Of a stretch of DNA of 64,000 nt, positions 10,016-22,400 are shown one piece after another; the first letter of the stretch is position 1, and each line of letters starts with the position of its first letter. The position numbers were made by a program, and so were the translations under genes. Under the pieces are notes generated by a model that was given only the letters and a program-made list of their open reading frames with translations, made no database searches and was not told the DNA's origin. Source of the DNA: Manihot esculenta (Eukaryota; Streptophyta; Magnoliopsida; Malpighiales; Euphorbiaceae); contig NC_035172.2 in assembly GCF_001659605.2 (NCBI RefSeq), positions 16,183,051 to 16,247,050 on the forward strand. The letters run 5' to 3'.

Positions 10016-13000
10016 ATGAGAGGAACTCGTCGATCAGCTCGATTGACTGGAGTCCCACCAGAGAATGAGAGAACAGCTGCTCGTCCTCCTGCATTGCCAA
10101 GGGCAAGGTCGCAGAGATCTAGCAGGGAAGGTACGTCAATAGACCCTAGAAGGTCTGTAGACGAGAGCAGAAGACGAACAGCTAGGGGAGAAAGATCAGA
10201 GGAAAGGAGGGAAGCTATGGAGATTGACCAGTCGAGAGATGACAACATGGGTATAGGCAGATTTGAGGAAGGTATGGGCGAGTCGTAGGGAGGTGCTCAG
10301 GCCTCAGGTTTTGGCTATGCAGAGTATCCGATGGGAGGTATGTCGGAGTACTCTAGTTTTGTCCCATATCCTCCTTACATGCCTTATATGCCTTATCCTT
10401 ATTACCCACCATATCCTATGTATCTATCTTCCCCTACCCATCCAAGTGCAACACACCCAGAGCCAAATGACCCAGTACCACCACCAGACCCAGTAGCCCC
10501 TGTTGTTGACAGACATCAACCTAGCTCATCTGGAGGTAAGGTACAAATGATGGAGTACTTGAAATTGGATGCTCCTAACTACAACACGGGAGATGATCCA
10601 TTTGAATACCTCAGATCAGTTAGGATGATAACCAGTGAGTTGGGCGCTGATGATAGTAGAGCCATTGAGATGGCAGGTTTCACATTAAAATGCAAGAAAG
10701 CTAGAGAATGGTTCAAGAATTATGTGGAACCCAGGATGAACAGTATGTCTTGGGGAGAGTTCGCCAATGAATTTGCAGGGTGGGCTTTTCCTGACAGTTC
10801 TCGGGAGATGAAAGTCATAGAGTTCGAACAGTTGTGACAGACAGATGAAATGAGTGTTGATGAATTTACAGATAAGTTCCTGGATTTGCTTCAGTACGTG
10901 GGTCAAGCCTATGATACTGATCAGAAGAAGGCAAGGAGATATACTATGAGATTGCATCCCAGGTATTCTTCCTTGATTCTTCCAGCAGAAAAGGAGAGTT
11001 TCCATACGATCGTAGACGCAGCCAGGAAAATGGAAGCTAGTGCCAATATTCAGAAACAATCAAAGGCACAGGCTTCGGGTTCTAAGGCCCCCAGCTCAGG
11101 CAGCAAGAGATGGGATAGAGCAAAAGGAACAAAGAGTAAGTTCTGGAGTAAAGTTAAGTCAGGTCTGGGAATAGGTAGTGGCTCAAGCTCTGGCACAGCT
11201 CCAGTATGCAGAAGATGCGGAAAACCACATGGCGGAGTTTGTCGGTTGGGATCTACAGCTTGTTTTAGATGTGAACAGGAAGGGCATATTACTCGGGATT
11301 ATCCTCAGGTGACTTTTGCACCATCCCAGCAGATGAGTTCAGGAAGTGTGGTACAGCCAGTGGTACAGCCAGTAGCTCCAGTCATGCCTCAGAGTAGTGG
11401 CAGAGGTAGAGGGAGAGGGGCAGCCTCTACTTCAGCAGCAGGTTCCCGAGGTGGAAATCCGGTAGCCCCAGCACGGATTTTCACTGTGACACAGGAGGAG
11501 GCTAACACGTCGAACACAGTGGTGTCAGGTAATCTCATCATTGGGTGTTCAGATGTGTATGCTTTGATGGACCCCGGTGCTTCTCATTCCTTTATTGCTT
11601 CGAGAGCCATAGAGAGATTGGGTTTGATCAGTTCTGAGTTAGAGTATCCTCTCTGGGTCAGTGGACCTAAATGTGACCCATCAGTGGCAGTGTCAGTCTA
11701 TCGTTTCAGTCCAGTGTTTATAGAGGGTAGATACCTTCCAGCTGACCTTGTGGTTCTAGATTTGACGGATTTTGATGTCATTCTAGGGATGGATTGGTTA
11801 TCTACATATAGTGCTACTTTGGACTGTAGAGAGAAGCTAGTGAGTCTCAGAGACCAGGATGGGTCAGAGTGTGTCTTCAGAGGAGACAGGAGAGGTACAC
11901 CCAGAGGTATGATTTCAGCCCTTCAGGCTCGTCGTTTGCTTAGGAGGGGTTGTCAGGGGTTTCTAACTCATGTGAGAGAGCTAGACAGTCAGGTTAGGGA
12001 ACCAGCCACAGTACCAGTAGTCTGAGAATTTCTCGATGTGTTCCCAGACGATTTACCAGGACTACCACCTGATAGGGAGATAGGGTTTGAAATTGAATTG
12101 CTGCCAGGTACCAAACCTATCTCTATTCCTCCCTACAGGATGGCGCCAGCAGAGTTAAAAGAGTTAAAAGAGCAGTTGCAGGACTTGGTAGATAAGGGTT
12201 TCATCCGCCCTAGTACCTCACCTTGGGGTGCTCCAGTGCTCTTTGTCAGAAAGAAGGATGGATCCCTTAGACTTTGTATCGACTACAGACAGTTGAACAA
12301 GGTCACTACCAAGAATAGGTATCCGCTACCTAGGATTGATGATCTATTTGACCAGCTAGCTGGAGCAGGTTGTTTCTCGAAAATAGATCTGCGATCCGGG
12401 TATCATCAGTTGAGAGTCAGAGAGGCAGATGTGCCTAAGACAGCTTTCAGGACCAGATATGGGCATTATGAGTTCTTAGTGATGCCGTTCGGGTTGACTA
12501 ACGCCCCTGCAGCATTCATGGATCTCATGAACAGAGTTTTCAGTGAGTTTCTGGATCACTTTGTCATTGTTTTCATCGATGATATTTTAGTGTATTCCAG
12601 AGATGCAGAGGAGCATGCCCAGCATCTGAGGATAGTTCTGCAGACACTGAGAGAGCATGGTTTGTATGCCAAGTTCTCGAAGTGTGAGTTTTGGTTGAGG
12701 AGCATTTCCTTCTTGGGACATGTGGTATCAGCAGAGGGTATTGAGGTAGACCCTAAGAAGATAGAGGTTGTAGCTAACTGGCCCAGGCCCATGACAGTGA
12801 CTGAGATTAAAAGCTTTCTGGGACTGGCAGGTTACTACAGGAGGTTCGTGCGGAATTTCTCCAAGATAGCGGCTCCTATGACCAAACTGACTCAGAAGAA
12901 CCAAAAGTTTGTCTGGTCAGACCAGTGTGAAGAGAGCTTTGAGGAGCTCAAGAGGAGATTAACAACAGCACCAGTGCTAGCTCTGCCTGTAAGTAATGAG

Positions 13001-14914
13001 GATTTCACAGTGTTCTGTGATGCATCTCGAGTGGGATTGGGCTGTGTTTTGATGCAGAGTGATAGGGTGATAGCTTATGCTTCTAGACAGTTGAAGAACC
13101 ACGAGTTGAATTACCCCACCCATGACCTAGAGATGGCAGCAGTTATCTTTGCACTTAAGATGTGGCGGCATTACCTCTATGGGGTTAAATGCGAGATCTT
13201 CACTGATCACAAGAGTTTACAGTACATCTTGAGTCAGAGAGAGCTGAATTTGAGGCAGAGAAGATGGGTAGAATTGCTCAGTGATTATGATTGTAAGATC
13301 CAGTATCATCCGGGTAAGGCGAATGTTGTGGCAGACGCCCTAAGCTGGAAGTCACTAGGTAGTTTATCCCATATAGTAGCAGAGCGGAGACCAGTAGTGA
13401 TGGAGCTTTATAAGCTCTTAGCAGAGGGGTTACAGCTAGAGTTGTCTGGTACAGGTGCGTTGATCGCACAGATGAGAGTGACACCTGTGTTTCTGGAGCA
13501 GATAACTCAGAGACAGCATGAGGACCCTGAGTTGATGAAAATTGCCAAGACTGTTCAGTCAGGCAACAGTGCAGAGTTCCGTTTTGACAGCAAAGGGATC
13601 CTTCGCTATGGGAGTCGACTTTGTGTGCCAGATAGGGGCAGTGTGAAGGAAGACATTATGAGGGAAGCTCATAATGCGCGGTATAGTGTTCACCCAGGAG
13701 CCACCAAGATGTACCAGGATCTAAAACGGGTCTATTGGTGGCCAGCCATGAAGAAAGAAGTGGTGCAGTTTGTGACAGCCTGTGAGGTTTGCCAGAGGGT
13801 GAAACTAGAGCATCAGAAACCAGCCGGAATGCTTAACCCATTGCCGATTCCAGAGTGGAAATGGGAGAACATAGCCATGGATTTTGTAGTGGGTTTAGCA
13901 GCAGCGTCCAACAGGATAGACTATATATGGGTGATTGTGGACAGACTCACAAAATCTGCTCATTTTCTTCCAGTGCGGAGTAACTATTCTGTGGATAAGT
14001 TGGCTCAGGTCTATCTGGATGAGATAGTAAGATTACATGGTGTTCCAGTGTCGATAGTTTCAGATAGAGGACCTCAGTTTACCTCTAGATTTTGGCGAAG
14101 TCTGCAGAGTGCGATGGGCACAAGATTAGAGTTTAGCACTGCTTTTCACCCACAGACTGATGGACAGTCAGAGAGGACCATCCAGACCATCGAGGATATG
14201 CTTCGACTGTGTGTGTTAGACTTTGGCAGTTCTTGGAGGCAGCATCTACCTCTGGTGGAGCTTGCCTACAATAACAGTCATCATGCTAGCATCGGGATGG
14301 CTCCTTATGAAGCTTTGTACGGGAGGAAGTGCAGATCCCCTGTTTGCTGGGAAGAGATAGAAGAGAAGGCTCTTGCAAGGCTAGAGTTGGTAGAGCTGAC
14401 CAGTAGAGTGGTGCCCATAATCAGAGAGAGAATCAGAACAGCGCAGAGCAGATAGAAAAGTTATGCAAACGTTCGCAGAAAACAGTTAGAGTTTCAGGAG
14501 GGTAGTATGGTATTGCTGAAAGTGTCTCCAATGAAAGGAGTGGTTCGGTTTGGAAAGAAGGGTAAGTTAGCTCCACGGTACATTAGACCCTTTGAGATTT
14601 TGCAGAGGATAGGAAATGTGTCGTACAAGCTGGCTTTACCTGCTTCGATGGAGAGAATTCACCCGGTATTTCATGTTTCTATGCTACGGCAGTTTGTGTC
14701 AGATTCGAATCAGGTTCTGAGTGAGCCTGAGGTGGAGATTCATACAGATCTCACCTATATAGAGCAGCCAGTGCGGATTCTGGACACGCAGATCAGACAG
14801 CTAAGTAACAAGGAGATTCTGATGGTGAAAGTTCTGTGGAACCACCATAATCTAGAAGAGTGTACGTGGGAGACACGGGAGTCTATGCTCCAGCAGTATC
14901 CATATTTGTTTTGA
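10016..14914 (+). pseudogene. Tekay-A gag-pol polyprotein with four stop codons in one frame
   Basis: One frame of 1633 codons runs from ATG at 10016 (chosen because [12 protein letters not shown] also starts Tekay-B and -C) to 14914 without frameshift. Order: gag capsid region; zinc knuckle from about residue 416, whose last Cys is Tyr here (Cys in -B and -C); protease with DPGAS at about 519; reverse transcriptase with FIDD at about 855; RNase H near 1000; integrase with catalytic Asp 1289, Asp 1350 and Glu 1386 (D-D-35-E spacing); chromodomain about 1580-1632. Stops: TAG 10286-10288, TGA 10835-10837, TGA 12023-12025, TAG 14453-14455. Compared with Tekay-C, three are C-to-T changes (CAG, CGA, CAG); the second is TGA where Tekay-C has AGA. 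The chromodomain is known to steer integration to heterochromatin in this group. Confidence 0.93.
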
Positions 14915-14956
14915 GGTTAGTTTCCTCCGTTTGATGTGTTATTTGTTTGTTTTCGG

Positions 14957-14991
14957 ACATTCGAGCACGAATGTTCTTAAGGGGGGGAGAA
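14957..14991 (+). promoter_or_regulatory. Stem-loop and polypurine tract of Tekay-A
   Basis: The polypurine tract AAGGGGGGGAGAA (14979-14991) directly precedes the 3' LTR and primes plus-strand synthesis in LTR elements. Just upstream an inverted repeat ACATTCG-AGCA-CGAATGT (14957-14974) has counterparts at the same place in Tekay-B and Tekay-C. Confidence 0.8.
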
Positions 14992-17252
14992 TGTAATACC
15001 CGGCTAGAGTCCGGCATCGGAAATTCTACTTTCCGATGGAGTTTCAGATGTCGAACGTCTCTAGCAGGGATTGAGTGATGTTTTTCTATACTGTTGTGGT
15101 ATGTTTCATCGTTTTAAAGCATAAGGAAATGAGTTTTTGAGTGAAATGAACCAAGGCAGAAAAGCTAGGTTCGGCCGCCGAACATGCATGGCTTTCGGTT
15201 TCACGTGTGACCGCCGAAGGTGGTCTGGCCAGCCACCTATAAATGGCCCTCAGTCGGTTTAAGCGGTCAGAGCACCGTTTCTTTTGTCTTCTGAGGTGAA
15301 ACTCTGTCCTTTGTGAGTTTTCTTTCATGTTTTCATTAACTCATGCACAGATTTGATTCGTTTTCATGATTATTTGAAGGTTTTAAGTTAAAAACTCAAA
15401 GTTGTGAAGTTTGGAGAGTTGGAAGGCAAGTTGCTCCAAAACTCCACGTTAGGATCGTTCATCTTCTTGATTTCAAGAGGTAAGTAAAGATCCTGAGCTT
15501 GTTTTTATGTTTTCTGAAGGTTTTATGGGGTTTATGGAGAGAGTTGCATGCATAGGGTAAAAAGAGAGGTTTTGATGATTTTGTGCATAAAGCTTGTTTC
15601 TGTGTTGTTTGTGTTGTGTGTTTGGGGTTTTTAGCTAGTTTTTGACCCCTTTGAGCATATACATGAGTGTATGCAAGTGGAGGAAGTGAGGTGTTTGAGT
15701 TGGAGAGGGTTTTGTGCTTTTGGTGAGAGGCAGGGCACGTTTCTGCCCTGCGGATGAACTCAGGTTCGGCAGCCGAAGGTACATTCGGCCGCCGAACCCC
15801 TGAAGAGGTGTGAGGAGGTGGCTTCGGCTGCCCAAGCTTGCCCCCGAGCTTTTGGACTTTCGGCTCTGGAGGGAAGTTCGGCCGCCGAAGGTGCTGCCGA
15901 AGGTTAGGGACTTTCGTCTCTGGAGTGCCTTTTGGCCCCCGAAACTTGCCCCCGAAAGGGTTCGGCAGCCGAAAGTAGAGATTCGGCCGCCGAAGGTGCT
16001 TGAGTTTCGTCTCTGGAGAGGACTTTCGGCCGCCGAACCTGCCGCCGAAAGTGTTCTGTCCAACCTTCTCTTGCCTACTTTGCATGGATACTTGAGTGAG
16101 TTTAAGGGGATTCGTGGGGAGTTTAATAGAGTTGTTCATAAGCTAGTTTGGTCCCTCATTTGAGTCCATCTGTATAGGTACAGACCAGAGGAACCAGAGA
16201 GAGCAGCAGTGAGTACTACTCCAGAGTTTACAGAGCCTGCAGAGTCAGTCAGTCCAGATAGCCAGAGGTGAGTGGAACTAAACTTAATTCTTTTATTTAA
16301 TTTGCACAATAGAATGTTTTAGCATAGCTCATGCATCATGATTATGCAATAGGTTGATTGCATTAGTATCCATGAATATGTTGCATTGCATAGTTAGTTG
16401 TTGATGTGAGTAAATGCTGAATGATCCAATAGTCGTAGACAGGAAGTCCAGGAGCCTTTGACTACGCCCTGGCAGGTATAGTAAAGTCCAGGAGCCTTTG
16501 ACTACGCCCTGGCAGTTATAGTAAAGACTAGGAGCCTTTGACTACGCCCTAGCAATGGTAAGTACAGAGGTGTTATATACACATATACATATATGACAGG
16601 AAGACCAGGTGCTCGATTCTACGCCCTGGCACAGAGTTACTGGGACTATGTGGTGACAGGTTTACTCTTGATGTGGTTTGACTGTGTTATGACGCATTCC
16701 ATGAGATCATATTTTAATGACTTGTTTTACTGTTCTACTCACTGGGCTATAGAGCTCATCCCACTCCCTTAATCCCAGTTTTGCAGGTTCAGTGTACAGT
16801 GTACAGGGCAAGTCAGCAGAGCATAGAAAGAGTAAAGAGAAATGTAATAGTGTAGAGTGGACATGTAATGTTAAAGAGATGTAATAATTATGTTTTCAGT
16901 TGTGCTTGACTTAGTAGTTTGTGTTGTAAAGCTGTTGTTATGTACATGATCTGTATATGTATATGTTTTACAGAGTATGTGAAATACCAGCTTAACAGGT
17001 ATGAGTTAACCCATCTAGAGCAAGCTCTAGTCAGGGGTACAGAGTACAGAGTACAGAGTACAGAGTACAGAGATAGTGCATGCACAGGTTAAGCCTTTGT
17101 TCAGAAAAGAGTTTTTATTTTCACAGAAAATGTATGATCATGTATGAGATTTACAGGTACACAGAGAGTATAGCAGGCTTGCTACGGGTTCTGGCGGCCT
17201 TAAGCCGACCTGAATCCTAGCGCCGGTGACGGTCCATTTTGGGGTCGTTACA
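14992..17252 (+). repeat. 3' LTR of Tekay-A
   Basis: 2261 bp, colinear with the 5' LTR. It lacks a 20-bp unit ending in one 13-mer near 15175 and has five rather than six GTACAGA units. The third stem repeat reads CTAGG...CCTAG (16528-16552), changed in both arms relative to the 5' LTR. Confidence 0.92.
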
Positions 17253-18418
17253 AAACCAATTAGGGAATGTCCTCTAATTAATCACTAATCAACAAGTTGC
17301 CAAGGAACGTTCTTGGGCCTTAGGCATCAAAACAACTGTCAATTGCATTAAGAGATAGAGAGAGCCAATCCTAGCTACCCAAACGCATGAGATGTTGCTA
17401 GATCATATAATTTTCCTTAGTTTTTACACCAAGTGTTCTTATGTTTGAACAATCCAAGCAATTACAGACTTAAAATTATTCAAACTAACAATATATTACC
17501 TTGCAATCAAGAATCAACTGGCCTCATTGATCAAAATAACAAAGCAATAATGGAATCAAGCATGGAATTGTATGACTATTGAATAAACCAAAGACAAACA
17601 ACTTATGTTCAGATCTCACAATCTATAAAATAACTTAAGTTTCAACCAATCTTCAACTAGAATAAAAGGTTTCAGCCACTCATGGCTGAACCAAAAACCA
17701 AAAAATAAGAAAAGAAGAAAGGTAGAAGAGAGGAGAAGGTCTTGGAGGCGTCGGCCTTGTGCAATCCGAAGAGATGAAGTGCAAGAAGGTTATGCGGCTG
17801 GCCTTATGTTCTTCTTAAATAGGATTAGATGCTGCCCTAGGTCTTACTTGCTACCCAAGACGCTGCTTGCTGCCCAAGTTGTGTCTAAAAAGGAAAGAAG
17901 CGCGTTGCAAGGCTCTCAGAAGGAAGGAGGCACGCGGATTGGCTCTCAGAAGGCAAGAGGCGCGCGGCAAGGTTGTGCAGAAGGAAAGAGATGCTGTTCA
18001 AACTTTCCTTTTTAGGTGGAGCCTTCGTTTGAATTTCAAATCTTGAATGCTGAATACAAGAGAGGCAAGTGCGTCTTCTTGGAATCTTGCTTCCTAAATA
18101 GGAAGAACTGACTGCTGAGGTGTCTGCACATCTTTAAACAAGAAAAGAAAGACCTGCAATTTGAATTTTAAATAATCTGTTGATTGCGCTTTCCTTATCT
18201 GTTTTTGCTTCTGCACTTTCCTTATTTCAAAACTTTCCTTATTTGGCACTTTCCATATTTGACATTTTTTGGCAGTTTTGAGAGCATTTTCACCAGATTG
18301 TCTCTTTACACCTAATATCTGCAAAACAAGATCAAAACCAAAAAATTAGGCAGAAAAAGTGTAAATGAACATCAATAATATCATGATAAAATGGTCTAAA
18401 ATATGCTCTATCACCTTC

Positions 18419-19627
18419 TATAGCTGAAATTGGGGTGGTCTCTCCAACCTGGATTGTAGGTGTTAGAATAGGGATCATGTCTCACCTAGCTATTGTATCC
18501 TCTAATGGCATTCACTTGCTAGCTATCTTCTTGAAGTGTATGACATTGATCAGTTGGGTGTCCTACATATGCACAAATTTCATATGGCCGAGGTGGCTGA
18601 GGTGTCTGAGCCTGTTGAGTTTGACCTATGACAAAAATTTTCATAACAGAGGTCAGTTTAGAAATCTGAGAGGAAAGAGTAGATGTACTTACCTCATTGG
18701 CTCCTCTCTGCAGTTGCTTTTCTTCTCCATATTGCCTAGATGAGGCTGCAAGTGTTGAGATCAACTCTCTCATCTCCTTAGGTGTCTTATCTGCAATGGA
18801 ATCTCCACATGCCACATCAATAAATCTCCTTTCAGATGGTAGCAAACCTCCATAGAAGAATTCTATGAGTGACTTGTCTGAGATATCATGTTGAGGACAA
18901 CCTGTACACAATCTTTTGAACCTTTCCCAATAGTCATATAAATCCTCAAATTGTTTTTGCCTAATGCTACTGATCTCTCTCCTTATGCCAATGGCTTTAG
19001 AAGTTGGGAAGTATTTGTTCAGAAAAGCTATTACTATGTTATCCCAAGAAGTGATAGATCTAAGTGGTAAATAAAATAACCAATCCTTAGCATAATCATC
19101 AAGCGAAAAAGGAAAAGCTCTCAATTTAACATGTTCTTCAGTTATGCCTTGCGGCCTCATGGATGAACAGACAATGTTAAATTCTTTTAAGTGCTTGTGT
19201 GGATTTTTATTCTCTAAACCTCTAAACTTAGGGAGTAGATGAATCAAACTATTTTTAGTTCAAAGGGAACTGTCAGAGGTGGATAAGTGATGCAAAGAGG
19301 TGCTTGATCACCTATAGGGGCTGCCAACTCTCTCATAGTTCTTTCTCTTGGCATTGGGGCCCTCATGGCTGGATTTTCTTGTATTATTTCATCATGGACA
19401 GCATGTCTAGCATGGGCAGTAGGTTGTGCCACGTTTTCAGCCATTTCTATGGCTTGGTGGTGCGATTCAGAGGCTTCAGAAGGTTGATCTGCGATGGATG
19501 GCTCTTCCTGTGCAGATTCGGCTTCAGTTGTCTCCCAAAGCCGAGTTGCTTGCTTCCCTAATCTCTTGATTGTGCGCTCAATTTCTAGATCGTAATGCAG
19601 AGTCTCCCTATATCTAGATCTGGTCAT
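18419..19627 (-). pseudogene. Athila-1 gag N-terminal part, broken
   Basis: Minus-strand gag starts at ATG 19627 (MTRSRYRETLHYD), matching the Athila-2 start. It contains the conserved PPLTVPFELK and LPKFRGL stretches, the capsid-like region and the zinc knuckle of form CX2CX4HX4C, whose first Cys-pair region reads CAYVGH. Lesions: a 1-bp deletion after PFELK near 19250 shifts the frame, and TAG at 18519-18521 stands where Athila-2 has CAG. It ends at the solo-LTR insertion and resumes at 7064. Gag would form the particle that packages element RNA. Confidence 0.87.
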
Positions 19628-19656
19628 GAAAGAAAAATAAATCAGTTAAATCAATT

Positions 19657-19673
19657 CCCCGGCAACGGTGCCA
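19657..19673 (-). promoter_or_regulatory. Primer-binding site of Athila-1 (tRNA-Asp type)
   Basis: TGGCACCGTTGCCGGGG on the minus strand, five bases after the LTR end, matches the complement of the plant tRNA-Asp 3' end with one mismatch (A for G at the fifth base). Athila-2 has the perfect form at 26316. Confidence 0.88.
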
Positions 19674-19678
19674 ATTTT

Positions 19679-21284
19679 TGACTCGCGGTTGTCGAAACCG
19701 GTCAAAAATAACCTTTTAAGTTATCAACAATATTACGGCTGCAGATAGGGTGAAAGGATCGAATCCAAAGGGAATTGAAAACTTACCTATCTTCCTTGTC
19801 AAGACCAGGAGAATTAACTAAAAGCAAAGAAAATGAAAGCAAAATAATAATAAAGTGCAATAAAAGTAAAAAGGGGGGTTTTGAGATTAATTGAACTGAT
19901 CTAATGCTGAAAGCAATTAAAGAAAGCGAATAACAAAATAAAGAGATTTCAATAATGAGAAAGATCTATTTGAAGAATTGGATCCACTTCAGTTGTTGGG
20001 ATTGATCATTGACACTTAGTTTCTCTTGATAGATTCAATTGATTAGTTATGGAGATGGAAGACGCTTCTCACCACTATGTCTCTCCTTAAGTATAAATTA
20101 ATTAGGGAACGTCCTCTAACCAATTACTAATCAACAAGTTTCCAAGAAACGTGCTTAGGCCTTAGGCATCAAAACAACTGTCAACTGCATTAAGAAATAG
20201 AGAGATCTAATCCTAACTACCCAAACGCATGGTGATATTGCTAGATTATACAACTACCTTAGTTCTTACACCAAGTGTTCTTATATTTGAACAATCCAAG
20301 CAATTACAGACTCAAAATTATTCAAACTAACAATATATTACCTTGCAATCAAGAATCAAGTGGCCACATTGATCATAATAACAAAGCAATAATGGAATCA
20401 AGCATGAAGTTGCATAAATATTGAATAACCAAAGATAACAATGTATGTTCAGATCTCACAATCCATAAAACAACCAAAGTATCACCTAATCTTCAACTAG
20501 AACAAAAGGTTTCATCCACTCATGGCTGAACCAAAAACCAAAAACAAGAAAGGAAGAAGGAGAGAAGGAACCGAAGATGAAGAAGGGAGAGATGGAGCGC
20601 CGGCCGAACTTGAATTCGAAGGGAAGGAGAGAAGAGAGAGGTCGGCTGGCCTTGAAGAGGTCTTTAAATAGTTTTTAGGTGCTGCCCTAGGTCTTCCTTG
20701 CTGCCCAAGTTGAACTCTTGGCTGCCCATATGCTGCCCATGCCGCCCATATCTTGCACATTAATGAGGTGGAGCCTCCTTTTGAATTTTGAATTTTGAAT
20801 GTGCAAGACTTGAGGTGGCATGTGTGACTTCTTTGGCTTCTTTGACAAGCTGAATTTGAGTTTCAAATTTGAATGTGCATCTTCTAAAGATTTGGCTTCT
20901 TCAATAAGAAAAAGGATTCTTGAAGATCTTGAATTTCAAACTGCTCTACAAACTGCACTTTCCTTATTTGCCACTTTTCTTATTTGCCACTTTCCTTATT
21001 TAGCACTTTCCTTAATGAGCTGAATCTTGATTTTGAATTTTGAATTCTCTTAAGGATTTGAAATTTGAATTTCAAATTACTTTCCTTATTTGGCTCTTTT
21101 CAAGTTGCACTTGGCATGCTTGCTCTCCTTTGCTCCATTTTAGGCAGTTTTAGGGGCATTTTCACCAAATTGTCTCTGTACACTATTTTCTGCAGAATAA
21201 GATCAAAACCACAGAATTAGGCAGAAAAAGTGTAAATTAACATCAATATTATCATGATAAAATGGTCTAAATTATGCTCTATCA
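19679..21284 (-). repeat. 5' LTR of Athila-1
   Basis: 1606 bp bounded by TGATAGAG and GCGAGTCA on the minus strand. It aligns with the 3' LTR (1-3255, minus its insertion) and with LTR-B. It contains the phrase CAGCCATGAGTGGCTG-like inverted repeat also found in the other Athila LTRs (near 310, 17680, 25450 and 32320). No palindrome array is present. Confidence 0.9.
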
Positions 21285-21289
21285 GTATT

Positions 21290-22400
21290 GTTAGGTGAGC
21301 AGGTCATTACCGACTTGTCTTAACCCTGATGGCCTGTTGTCATAACTATATTTTAAGATTTTCATAAACGAAAGAAGTAGTAAATAAATTACTTAATGAA
21401 GATCATACTCAGAACTACTTATAAATTGTTGTTTGTAAAAATTTCTACCCTTTGTGCGCTTCCGAGCATTTTTGCTCTGGAGTGTTGTCTGGTCACTTAG
21501 CCTTGGGTTTACTTCCAAGTTCTTCTATCCTTAGTCTATTTTCGAGAATTTTTGTTCTTAAACGTTTTTCAGGCTCTTAGCTCTGATTCTATATCCGAGC
21601 TCTTTAGCTCGCGGTTAGCTTTTGGGCTCTTTAGTCTTGAGTTTTTGCTAGAGCTCTTTTGGCTCTCTCTATATTACTCTGGGCATTTTGGCTTTAACTC
21701 TTCGTCAAATATCTTTTGCTCTTATTTTAAATATTCTTGCTCTTATCTATATACTGGGTTCTTAGCCTTGAGTTTTCATCCGAGCTTTTTGGCTCTCTAG
21801 TCAGCTTCTGGGCTATATAGCCCTGATTTTTATCCGATCGTTTTTGCTCTTTGTATTCTACTATACTTCTGGCCCTCGATCTGCTTCTGAGCATTTTGCT
21901 CTCGCACATCTTCCAAGCTGTTTTTCCCTTAGTCTATTTCCAAGCATTTTTCTCTTGCATGCTTCTTCCGAGCTTTTTGCCTTGGACCTTAGTTCGAGCT
22001 CTTTTAGCTCTTATCGCATTCCGGGCACTTCTGCACTTATTTATTTTACTTTCGAGCATTGTTGTTCGTGTGCCTCTACTGGACTCTTAATTCTTTCAAG
22101 CTTTTTAGCCGTGACTCGTTATCCGAGCTCTTTTACTCTATCATCTTCTGGGCTCTCCTTCCTGATTTTTCTCTAGGTGTTTCGCTCAAGTGTATTCCAT
22201 GCTTTTTTGCCCTGGATCTTAGTTTGAGCATTTTGCTTTTAAGTTTGGACTTTTTCTTGCGTTCTATGTGGGGCATACTCAGCCCTGTAGTTTATATGAA
22301 ATCTTAATGTCTCATTAGGTCGGCAGGCCATTTGCGACTGGTCTTAGCCCTGATGTCCTAGTGATATGATAAGACAAGATTCATATAAATGAAAAAAGTG
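21290..22400. repeat. Two copies of an approximately 1-kb repeat unit boundary
   Basis: The stretch starting GTTAGGTGAGCAGGTCATTA at 21290 recurs diverged at about 22313 as ATTAGGTCGGCAGGCCATTT, and both run on into related text (GTCTTA, CCCTGATG, CATAAA, GAAAAAAGT). The spacing is about 1.02 kb. Between them lie many ATTTTTGCTCT-type short units. The right limit of the second unit is not clear. Confidence 0.65.

Larger units (their letters stand above)
7518..17252 (+). mobile_element. Tekay-A: Tekay/Del-type chromovirus (Ty3/gypsy), full length with nonsense codons
   Basis: The element spans 9735 bp: 5' LTR (7518-9805), initiator-tRNA-Met primer-binding site (9809-9820), one long reading frame (10016-14914), polypurine tract (14979-14991) and 3' LTR (14992-17252). 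The target duplication is AAACC (7513-7517 and 17253-17257). The C-terminal chromodomain and long LTRs support the Tekay/Del lineage. The LTRs differ by a 20-bp palindrome unit, one 7-bp repeat and scattered substitutions, so it is older than Tekay-C. Confidence 0.93.
7070..18413 (-). mobile_element. Solo Athila LTR (LTR-B) inside Athila-1 gag, split by Tekay-A
   Basis: The LTR pieces 7070-7517 and 17258-18413 together make about 1604 bp, the size of the Athila-1 5' LTR (1606 bp), and begin and end with the same TGATAGAG...GTCA termini. It is flanked by CCTTC on both sides and the surrounding gag sequence continues across it, so it is a separate later insertion, reduced to a solo LTR. Inside, around 17880-17995, is a short degenerate tandem repeat with the shared core GGCTCTCAGAAGG. 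Tekay-A sits between the two pieces with its own duplication AAACC. Confidence 0.9.
1..21284 (-). mobile_element. Athila-1: Ty3/gypsy Athila-type LTR retrotransposon, interrupted and cut by the left window edge
   Basis: Read on the minus strand this is 5' LTR (21284-19679), a tRNA-Asp-type primer-binding site, gag, protease, integrase, a non-coding 3' segment and a 3' LTR that leaves the window. The lineage call rests on the primer-binding site and on gag and integrase closely matching those of Athila-2 (24741-33176), including the Athila-type integrase core. Two insertions break it: a solo Athila LTR in gag (7070-18413, itself holding Tekay-A) and a solo Tekay-type LTR in the 3' LTR (789-2973). 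Reverse transcriptase and RNase H are absent between protease and integrase. The base pairs after the right end are GTATT; the matching left duplication lies outside the window. The two LTRs align well with scattered differences. Confidence 0.9.

Noticed and set aside
18519..19627. Reading the two gag ORFs here as two separate genes.
   Set aside because: They are one gag split by a 1-bp deletion; both halves align in order with the Athila-2 frame.
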